Source: Spirochaetota bacterium (GTDB lineage Bacteria > Spirochaetota > Spirochaetia > SZUA-6). Taken from it: a stretch of 10,801 nucleotides of DNA. The first letter of the stretch is position 1. Every line of letters starts with the position of its first letter. Of this stretch, positions 5,470-10,801 are shown piece by piece. Location of the stretch: the NCBI GenBank assembly GCA_003641675.1, contig QNBI01000029.1, positions 1 through 10,801 of the forward strand. Direction: 5' to 3'. A program made the translations under genes and the position numbers. The notes under the pieces are model-generated. The model worked only from the letters and a program-made list of their open reading frames with translations, ran no database searches and had not been told where the DNA came from.

Positions 5470-7116
5470 TTATCTGCCTATTATTGTAATTCGGCCTTCT
5501 ACCTTGGGTGTAACAGGAGTGTGATTCCTTATGTATTCTTCAAGTATTTCCGGTATTGTAATTGCCGTATCGTACTTTAGGTTGGAAGGAAGATTCTTTA
5601 TCATTATGTAACCGTCCCCGCCGGCTGCATTGAAATTGCCGATTCCGAGAGTATAAACTTTGTTCATATCTATTGGATTTCCGTTTACATAAATATTTCT
5701 TACACGGTCTCCGTGAACAGCTATTCTTGTAGGTTTGGATTCGGAGTTAAGGATCTGCGGCTGTTTGGTTAAATCTATAGTAAACTTTACGCCAGATACC
5801 TGTAAGAATGCTCCGGACGGCGGTAATGCGTCCTTATCCCGTATGTCGTTCGGTGCTACAAGTGCCGCTGCGCCTCTTTCGAGCACTTCTTTTACCTGGA
5901 CGCCTGTGAGTTTTACAATAACAATCGTATTGCCGAAGGGGTGCATTTCCTGAAGCGTTTTTGTGGTAATCATCCCGCTCGGGTAAATTTTATCGCCCCT
6001 TATTCCTCCTCCGTTTGCAAGTGCAATATCAAGGTTGAACTTCTCTTTGGCAGCGTCTGTAAAGAGGTTTCCTATTGCCGTTTCTCTATACCGCACGGCA
6101 CCTTTTTTGGCATCGAGGTCTAGGAGACTCTTGCCTACAGGTTTGGGTGGCGGAAGCATGCTTATACTTAAAGCAACCATTTTCTCCGACACAGGATCTT
6201 TTGCTACTGTTTCATCGAGGAGGTGCAGCGTCCATTTGTATGAGCTTACTCCTTTATCTCCGATCTCTAGCTGAAGTTCCCCTATATATGCCGCCCGTGC
6301 ACCGTCCTGTACTATTATGGTTTTACGGCCGTCCGGGTTTGTCACCTCTTCTGCTTTTTTCATTAAAACATGAGAATGGCCGCCGACTATAACATCAATC
6401 CCATTTACTTCACTGGCAAGCAGCCTGTCTGCATTTAGTCCGATATGGGTAAGTGCAACTATCAGATCGACATTTCTTGCTTTTAGAGTTCTCACCATCT
6501 GTTCTGCAACGGATTTAAGATTAGTTTCTACCTTTACGTTATTACCTAGGTTAGTGATTATGGGAAGGCTGGGGGTTATGAGCCCGAAAATTCCCACTTT
6601 AACTCCGTAGAGTTCTTTTACAGTAAAGGGAATAATTTTGCCTCTAAGGGCAGGTTCGCTACTAACATCGAGGTTTGCTCCGAGAACCGGAATTGTAGCA
6701 TAGGATAAAGCCTGTCCTAACACGGACGGTCCTAAATCGAACTCATGATTTCCCGGAGTCCATGCATCTGCAATCTGATCCCAGAAAAGGGTTTCCGGAA
6801 TTCCGTGAAATGCTCTAAAGTACGGCCCGATAAAGTCATCACCGGAAGTCAGGAAAATAACACTTCCCCTCTCTTCCTTCAGCTTCTTTGTGAAGTAAGC
6901 TATCCTCGGAATTCCCCCAACGGTTTTTTTAACCTTTTCGCCGTTAATTTTAATCTTAGTCTGATACTCCGTAACCTGGCTCTGCAGGTCTGCCGTGGTA
7001 AGAATAGTAATCTTTTTCTCAAACTGTCCCTTTGCACCTGCGTAAAAGGGAACAAGTATAAAAGCGGTTAAAAGTAAAAGAAAACTAATACGGCTAAACT
7101 TTCTAAACTTTTTCAT
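5470..7116 (-). CDS. Exported 5'-nucleotidase / UDP-sugar hydrolase-like metallophosphatase
   Basis: The 548-residue protein starts with a Lys/Arg-rich n-region and a hydrophobic core (FLLLLTAFILVPFYAGA), a signal peptide probably cleaved near residue 28, so it acts in the periplasm or outside the cell. Residues about 35-300 form the calcineurin-like metallophosphatase domain: D43, SGD (91-93), GNHEFD (122-127), TH (223-224) and GGHSH (245-249). Residues about 325-548 form the 5'-nucleotidase C-terminal domain with NGGGIRGD (368-375), HPFGNTIV (392-399) and NFNAAGGDGY (494-503). The family hydrolyses nucleotides or UDP-sugars for salvage. One oddity: the first metal motif, normally DxH, reads DLQ (D43, Q45), so a conserved metal-binding His is Gln. 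The start is well supported by GGGAGG 8 bases before the ATG. It is monocistronic, with its own promoter and terminator. Exact substrate unknown. Confidence 0.9.
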   Translation of the reverse strand: MKKFRKFSRISFLLLLTAFILVPFYAGAKGQFEKKITILTTADLQSQVTEYQTKIKINGEKVKKTVGGIPRIAYFTKKLKEERGSVIFLTSGDDFIGPYFRAFHGIPETLFWDQIADAWTPGNHEFDLGPSVLGQALSYATIPVLGANLDVSSEPALRGKIIPFTVKELYGVKVGIFGLITPSLPIITNLGNNVKVETNLKSVAEQMVRTLKARNVDLIVALTHIGLNADRLLASEVNGIDVIVGGHSHVLMKKAEEVTNPDGRKTIIVQDGARAAYIGELQLEIGDKGVSSYKWTLHLLDETVAKDPVSEKMVALSISMLPPPKPVGKSLLDLDAKKGAVRYRETAIGNLFTDAAKEKFNLDIALANGGGIRGDKIYPSGMITTKTLQEMHPFGNTIVIVKLTGVQVKEVLERGAAALVAPNDIRDKDALPPSGAFLQVSGVKFTIDLTKQPQILNSESKPTRIAVHGDRVRNIYVNGNPIDMNKVYTLGIGNFNAAGGDGYIMIKNLPSNLKYDTAITIPEILEEYIRNHTPVTPKVEGRITIIGR

Positions 7117-7172
7117 AATATTTCCTCCCGAAGATTGTTAACCGAGTATAAAACCCGATTCTTGTATCTAAT

Positions 7173-7187
7173 TCCGGTTAAACCGGA
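7173..7187. promoter_or_regulatory. Perfect dyad in the nucleotidase leader
   Basis: TCCGGTT, A, AACCGGA form a 7+1+7 dyad. It lies in the predicted 5' leader of the nucleotidase mRNA, about 57-71 bases before the ATG. With a one-base centre it is better suited to protein binding on DNA than to an RNA hairpin. No regulator can be named. Confidence 0.4.
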
Positions 7188-7210
7188 GCCTTCCATGTAT
7201 TATCTACGTA

Positions 7211-7239
7211 ATTGTAAAACAGATAAATCTGTATATCAA
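7211..7239 (-). promoter_or_regulatory. Promoter of the 5'-nucleotidase gene with a dyad in its spacer
   Basis: On the minus strand TTGATA (7239-7234) and TACAAT (7216-7211) are separated by exactly 17 bases, each with five of six consensus matches. Transcription would begin near 7204, leaving a leader of about 88 bases. The spacer contains a perfect inverted repeat, ACAGAT-AA-ATCTGT (7219-7232), between the -35 and -10 boxes, where a bound repressor would block RNA polymerase. Confidence 0.6.
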
Positions 7240-7339
7240 GAAATATATGAACTTTTATTGAAATATTATTTAAGTTTCACCGTGACTGGGCAGAACTGTA
7301 CTAAAGAATCTTTATGTATAGACCGGCAGAATAAGTTTA

Positions 7340-8359
7340 TTAAAAGATGATTTCTTTTTTCAGCTTTGCAGATTTTATTTCTGCAAGGCATACATTTAAA
7401 GATTCCAGAGCTGTGTCTACGGTTACAATGCCGGATAATTTACCATTTGCTACATTAGCAGTAAAATCTTTTAGTTCATAGTAATAGCCGTCTCCTTCCG
7501 GGAAGGGCAAAGCATATTTATCACTTTCATCAGGATACACAGCGACAACCGGCTCTTTCGAAAAATCAAGCTCTATAGTTGCTTTTTCAAGAATATAGAA
7601 AGCTCTCATATTAAAGCCAAAACTCTTAGAGCATATCCAGCCTCCGGTAGAACTTACGACTTTATCAGGATATTTGTACATCGTCGTTATATGAGAAATG
7701 CTGTTGTTTTTAACAAACACTCCGGCCGATTTTACACTCTCAGGCTTACCGAACAAATAAAGAACCATGTCGACATCGTGGATGTGGAGGTCCAGAGCGG
7801 CATTTCCCGACCGCTTTTCATCCAGAACCCAGCCTTTCCATGCCCATGAAGGGGTCATAGAGAATCTTGCAAATTCTGCATATCGCACTCTGCCGTACTT
7901 TCCTGTATCTATAAGCTTTTTTACTTCGGAATATGCAGGCCAGTACCTTAAGCATTGGCCTATACTGAAAAGCTTTCCTGTTTCCCGTACCTTGTTAGCT
8001 ATCGCTTCTCCTTCTTTTAATGTAAGAGCAAGCGGTTTTTCGCAGAATATATGATAGCCTGCTTCTAACGCTTTAATGCTTGCATCTCTATGGAGAAATG
8101 TCGGAAGGCATATATCGACAAAATCAAACCCGCCGTCTTTCAGCATAGCATCATAATCCGAATACTTTTTTACCTTCGAAAGATCAATCGCTTTCCCGCT
8201 TGTTTTTATATTTCCGCGAGATTCGAGGTTCTTTATATTGAGCGCTTCTTTATTCCCGTCACAGACAGCTACAACCTCAACATTTTTAAGCTTATTAAGG
8301 TAAATCCCCAGGTGCATTTTCCCCATAAAGCCTAAACCCACAACTGCAACTTTAACCAT
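7340..8359 (-). CDS. Gfo/Idh/MocA family NAD(P)-dependent oxidoreductase (first copy)
   Basis: The 339-residue protein has an N-terminal Rossmann fold with GLGFMGKMH (residues 8-16), the family's EKP motif in FCEKPLAL (E107, K108, P109), and the catalytic-region motif DLHIH (D190 to H194) in the C-terminal alpha/beta domain. The length is normal. Such enzymes oxidise or reduce sugars, inositols or related polyols with NAD(P); Lys108 and His194 are the expected catalytic residues. The substrate cannot be read from the sequence. I chose ATG 8359, which follows AGGAGG by 5 bases, over the in-frame ATG at 8398, which would add 13 residues and has no such site. The gene is cytoplasmic and divergent from a second Gfo/Idh gene, with which it shares a 181-base control region. 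No clear terminator is visible downstream. Confidence 0.9.
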   Translation of the reverse strand: MVKVAVVGLGFMGKMHLGIYLNKLKNVEVVAVCDGNKEALNIKNLESRGNIKTSGKAIDLSKVKKYSDYDAMLKDGGFDFVDICLPTFLHRDASIKALEAGYHIFCEKPLALTLKEGEAIANKVRETGKLFSIGQCLRYWPAYSEVKKLIDTGKYGRVRYAEFARFSMTPSWAWKGWVLDEKRSGNAALDLHIHDVDMVLYLFGKPESVKSAGVFVKNNSISHITTMYKYPDKVVSSTGGWICSKSFGFNMRAFYILEKATIELDFSKEPVVAVYPDESDKYALPFPEGDGYYYELKDFTANVANGKLSGIVTVDTALESLNVCLAEIKSAKLKKEIIF

Positions 8360-8364
8360 ATACT

Positions 8365-8370
8365 CCTCCT
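8365..8370 (-). promoter_or_regulatory. Shine-Dalgarno site fixing the first Gfo/Idh start
   Basis: The minus strand reads AGGAGG, AGTAT, ATG. This strong site 5 bases before ATG 8359 argues against the earlier in-frame ATG at 8398, which has no comparable site and overlaps the dyad at 8396-8416. Confidence 0.75.
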
Positions 8371-8395
8371 GAATGCTTCTCTTATATATACATCG

Positions 8396-8416
8396 CACAT
8401 ATATCTTATATATGTG
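8396..8416. promoter_or_regulatory. Perfect 9+3+9 dyad between divergent oxidoreductase genes
   Basis: CACATATAT, CTT, ATATATGTG form a perfect 21-bp inverted repeat, 37 bases upstream of the minus-strand oxidoreductase start. It lies in the 181-base divergent region (8360-8540), where one operator could serve both genes. I could not assign convincing -35/-10 pairs for either gene: on the plus strand a TATAAT is seen at 8453-8458 without a good -35. AT-richness raises the chance of an accidental dyad, but nine matched pairs per arm is more than expected. Confidence 0.45.
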
Positions 8417-8540
8417 TTGAATTTCTAAATAGGTCTTCCCTATGATTGTTTATATAATCTTAACCGCTATGTCTTCAATACAATAAAAGTTAATTTGAAT
8501 AAATTCTGATAATTTATTAATATGAGAACAGGAGAAATAA

Positions 8541-9701
8541 ATGAGCCGTAAATTAAGGATGGGTATGGTAGGCGGTGGGCCTGGAGGCTTTATAGGAAAT
8601 ATTCATCGTAAAGCTGCAATGCTTACCGGAGAAATTGAACTGGCGTGCGGGGCTTTTTCATCCAGACGGGAAAAGTCCGGGGAAATGGGAAGGCATCTGT
8701 ACCTGGAGCCAGGCCGTGTTTATGATTCTTATGTGCAGATGATAGAGCATGAAGCCGTTCTTCCAATCCCTGAACGTGTGGATTTTGTGAGTATTGTTAC
8801 CCCGAACTATCTTCATTATCCTGTTGCAAAATACGCTCTGGAAAAAGGGTTTCCAGTAATATGTGATAAACCGCTTACAATACGCTACGAAGAATCGAGA
8901 GAACTTGCTGCGGTTGCAGAGGCCAAATCACTGCCCTTTGCAGTTACCTATGTATATTCTGGCTATCCCATGGTTAAAGAGGCGAGAACCCGCGTTTTGC
9001 GTGGGGATTTGGGCAAGATCAGAAAGGTTATAGCCACATATACCCAGGGAGGTCTTTCAAAATTACTGGAAGCAGAGAAGCAGAAAAAGCCTCTCTGGAG
9101 GCTGGATCCTGTTAAAGGCGGAAAGGCAGGCAGTATCGGCGATATCGGGACTCATGCCGAACATATTGTAAGATACATTACGGGTTTGGCGATTAATGAG
9201 GTATATGCCGACCTGCATATAACCATTGCTGGTAGAAAAATTTTTGATGATGGAGATATTTTAGTCCACCTTGATAATGGTGCAAATGGAGTCATTTCTT
9301 TAAGCCAGGTGGCAAGCGGTGAGAAGAACAATCTTGCAGTTGCAGTTTACGGCGAAAGGGGAAGCCTTGAGTGGAAGCAGCAGGAACCTAACAGTCTTGT
9401 ATTAAAGTGGGGCGACAGGCCTTCCGAACAGTTAAAAACCGGTTTAAATTCGCCAGCAGTAGAGTCGGATACCCTGGCAGCAACGATTCTTCCTGCTGGC
9501 CATCCGGAAGGCTTTATAGAAGCTTTTTCGAATATTTACAGAGGGTTTGTATGTACTGTTAGAAGGGGTCTGTTAAAAGAACATGTAAACTGCAGCGTCC
9601 CCGATTATCCGGAAATTAACGACGGCGTTGCAGGCATGGCCTTTATAGAAGCTGCACTGCAGAGCACAGAAGCAAAGAAATGGATAAAGGTTAAAGCTTA
9701 A
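8541..9701 (+). CDS. Gfo/Idh/MocA family oxidoreductase (second, GGGPGGFIG subtype)
   Basis: The 386-residue protein has an N-terminal nucleotide-binding motif GGGPGGFIGNIHR (residues 11-23), the DKP version of the EKP motif in CDKPLT (D109, K110, P111), and the C-terminal motif GSIGDIGTHAEH (D201, H205). These mark a Gfo/Idh/MocA dehydrogenase. The GGGPG(x)FIGxxHR opening defines a subgroup distinct from the neighbour's GLGFMGKMH, so the pair is not a recent duplication. Members act on sugars, inositols or glycosides with NAD(P); the substrate here is unknown. The ATG at 8541 follows AGGAGA at 6-7 bases. It is divergent from the first oxidoreductase, so the two are probably co-regulated steps of one pathway. 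Its 3' end overlaps, by 11 bases on the opposite strand, the stop of a GH31 glycosidase remnant. Confidence 0.9.
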   Translation: MSRKLRMGMVGGGPGGFIGNIHRKAAMLTGEIELACGAFSSRREKSGEMGRHLYLEPGRVYDSYVQMIEHEAVLPIPERVDFVSIVTPNYLHYPVAKYALEKGFPVICDKPLTIRYEESRELAAVAEAKSLPFAVTYVYSGYPMVKEARTRVLRGDLGKIRKVIATYTQGGLSKLLEAEKQKKPLWRLDPVKGGKAGSIGDIGTHAEHIVRYITGLAINEVYADLHITIAGRKIFDDGDILVHLDNGANGVISLSQVASGEKNNLAVAVYGERGSLEWKQQEPNSLVLKWGDRPSEQLKTGLNSPAVESDTLAATILPAGHPEGFIEAFSNIYRGFVCTVRRGLLKEHVNCSVPDYPEINDGVAGMAFIEAALQSTEAKKWIKVKA

Positions 9702-9870
9702 ATCCGCTGAAAAGTTTTTTAAGGTTAGATTTTTCTCTATAAAAAACGGGCGGCTGTCCTATAGGCGCATCAACTAATATCCACCCTTGAGAATATTTCT
9801 TTCCTGACCAGAGATGAATCCATGAATCGTCTGGCAGATATAATTTACATTTCCTTTTATTGAAATTTAG
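9691..9870 (-). pseudogene. GH31 glycosidase C-terminal remnant
   Basis: On the minus strand the frame reads KLYLPDDSWIHLWSGK, then VDAPIGQPPVFYRE and KKLFSGFKL before a TAA at 9693-9691. This is the C-terminal beta-domain end of glycoside hydrolase family 31 (alpha-glucosidase, alpha-xylosidase and YihQ-type sulfoquinovosidase), whose members carry YLPxGxWxHLWTGK followed by PxGxPPVFYRKGS. Only about 55-60 residues of a protein usually 650-800 long are left; the TIM-barrel and catalytic Asp residues are gone. Similarity fades above about 9860, where the sequence changes to a plus-strand transporter remnant. The stop overlaps the 3' end of the second Gfo/Idh gene by 11 bases, an arrangement that probably dates from when the glycosidase was whole. 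It implies the ancestor of this locus cleaved alpha-glycosides. Confidence 0.75.
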
Positions 9871-9883
9871 AAAACCATGACCT

Positions 9884-10261
9884 TTGGAGGTGGATTCTTT
9901 ATTAGTCGGAATAGGGTCTTTTCATCCTCTTATACAGGTTTTCCTTGTAGTGCTTATTGTTTCACTTTTAAAAATTACCTTTTCTAGCAATACAGTAACT
10001 GCAACAATTGTAATTCCAATAATGATAGCACTTGCCCAGAACATAGGAGTAGCACCTCTCACAATAACACTACCGGCTGCAATAACGGCTTTCATGGCAT
10101 TTATCCTTGTTACATCAAGTCCGACAAATGTAATTCCCTATTCTGCCGGTTATTTTTCTATTAAGGATATAGCAGTTTCTGGAATTGTGATGACGCTCAT
10201 TGCTTCTGTAATTGTTGCAGTTACAATTTATTTTGCAGGCACCTTTTCCGGCTTGTATTAA
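9884..10261 (+). pseudogene. DASS-family Na+/dicarboxylate symporter, 5'-truncated
   Basis: The 125-residue frame is the last quarter of a divalent anion:Na+ symporter (DASS; CitT, SdcS, VcINDY). It shows the first-repeat-like SNT motif in FSSNTVTATIVIPIMIA (SNT at residues 35-37), the second motif SSPTNVIPYSAGYFSIKD (TN at 81-82), and a final hydrophobic segment (about 98-118). Full-length members have about 450-500 residues. The first possible start, a TTG at 9884, has no usable ribosome-binding site. Just before, in another frame, TFGGGF is encoded at 9880-9897; DASS proteins have LLFGGG about 50 residues before SNT, so a further small deletion with frameshift may have joined FGGG to the downstream helix. 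I regard it as non-functional, though a short expressed membrane peptide cannot be excluded. Confidence 0.75.
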
Positions 10262-10288
10262 GGTCGGTTAATTAAGTACTAAATGTGG

Positions 10289-10801
10289 CTATTGTATGGT
10301 TATATTAAGAGTTTTCATTTTCCGCATAAGGTTGTTCGGCAGAATCCCGAGAGAAACAGCTGTTCTCGAAATATTATAGTTATGTATTTCAAGCTGTTTT
10401 AAAATATATTCTCTTTCCAGCATGTTTTTTGCCTCTTTATAGGGCAGTGTTTTCTTAAATATGTTGTCCGATGCTGATGCTAAGGTGGTGCTTTTTCGTG
10501 CAGTCTGCGCTATATCACCAGCAGTAATTTCTTCGTTTTCGCTTATAATGTAGAGCTGCTGGATAAGGTTCTTAAGCTCTCTTACATTTCCCTTAAAGGG
10601 CAGGGAAGAGATTTTTTTTAAAGCTTCCCTATTTAAATGCTTTTCTTCCCTCCGTATTCGAGAAAAATGTTCTTTAAAAAGTATTCGGCAATTTCCGGAA
10701 TATCTTCTCTTCTCTCTCGTAATGGTGGAACGTGAATTATTAACGAGCTTATCCTGTAAAATAAGTCGGGACGGAAAAGATCCTCATTAATTAAGGTTTC
10801 A
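10289..10801 (-). pseudogene. Sigma-54-dependent transcriptional activator, frameshifted 3' part
   Basis: The minus strand, running off the window edge, encodes the end of a sigma-54 AAA+ activator. From 10801 it reads DLFRPDLFYRISSLII, VPPLRERREDIPEIAEYF (the sensor-I/arginine-finger region of the AAA+ domain), then hits a TAA at 10635-10633. In the next frame the protein continues: HFSRIRREEKHLNREALKK, FKGNVRELKNLIQQL (the WPGNVREL motif), and a Fis-type helix-turn-helix in EAKNMLEREYILKQLEIHNY and ISRTAVSLGI, ending at a TAG at 10291-10289. The frames join if the T-run at 10680-10676 (five T on the minus strand) gains one base, giving EYFFKEHFSRI. So this is a one-base deletion in a homopolymer: a real pseudogene or an assembly error. 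The N-terminal part lies outside the window. Confidence 0.8.

Noticed and set aside
7135..7350. A 71-codon plus-strand frame upstream of the nucleotidase.
   Set aside because: It begins with a non-ATG codon, covers the nucleotidase promoter and leader, and shows no family resemblance.
1..10801. CRISPR array, tRNA, rRNA, transposase or phage attachment site.
   Set aside because: No regularly spaced direct repeats, no cloverleaf, no IS terminal repeats and no integrase or transposase motif were seen.

Overview
The window is bacterial chromosome: compact, mostly leader-poor genes with Shine-Dalgarno sites, sigma-70-type promoters, and AT-rich spacers. The gene set is free-living carbohydrate and nucleotide scavenging: a DUF5107 protein, a ROK repressor, two Gfo/Idh/MocA oxidoreductases, an exported UshA-like 5'-nucleotidase and a TDT-type anion transporter. 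A small Cys-rich protein (CYNC... ANFCEFF) resembles a family I associate with spirochaetes and some Deltaproteobacteria, and an exported metallophosphatase fits a diderm. I therefore lean weakly towards Spirochaetota, but nothing here proves it. No rRNA, tRNA, CRISPR array, transposase or phage gene is visible.

Layout. (1) 6-3393, plus strand: DUF5107/TPR protein followed 4 bases later by a ROK-family regulator, probably one translationally coupled operon for sugar use. (2) 3394-3702: spacer holding a decayed minus-strand fragment of GDP-L-fucose synthase. (3) 3703-5295, minus strand: TDT transporter and a small zinc-ribbon protein, each with its own recognisable promoter. (4) 5340-5470: a 13-bp tandem repeat and a probable terminator. 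(5) 5470-7116, minus strand: 5'-nucleotidase with signal peptide and a well-formed promoter carrying a dyad in its spacer. (6) 7340-9701: two divergently transcribed Gfo/Idh/MocA oxidoreductases sharing a 181-bp control region with a perfect 9+3+9 dyad. (7) 9691-10801: three broken genes in a row, namely the C-terminal end of a GH31 glycosidase (minus), the C-terminal quarter of a DASS-type Na+/dicarboxylate symporter (plus), and the 3' part of a sigma-54-dependent activator (minus) with a frameshift in a homopolymer.

Taken together this looks like a sugar-catabolism neighbourhood that is losing genes. The intact parts (DUF5107, ROK, two oxidoreductases) fit sensing and oxidation of sugars or glycosides; the remnants (GH31, fucose synthase, DASS, sigma-54 regulator) are what is left of glycan cleavage, sugar-nucleotide synthesis, carboxylate uptake and its possible control. 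GH31 and DASS both lack their 5' ends at the same point near 9870-9884, as a single deletion between two divergent genes would produce. I do not see a clear new defence or mobile system; the most informative observations are the deletion scar, the un-annotated gene remnants, the His-to-Gln change in the nucleotidase metal site, and several dyad operators with no named regulator.
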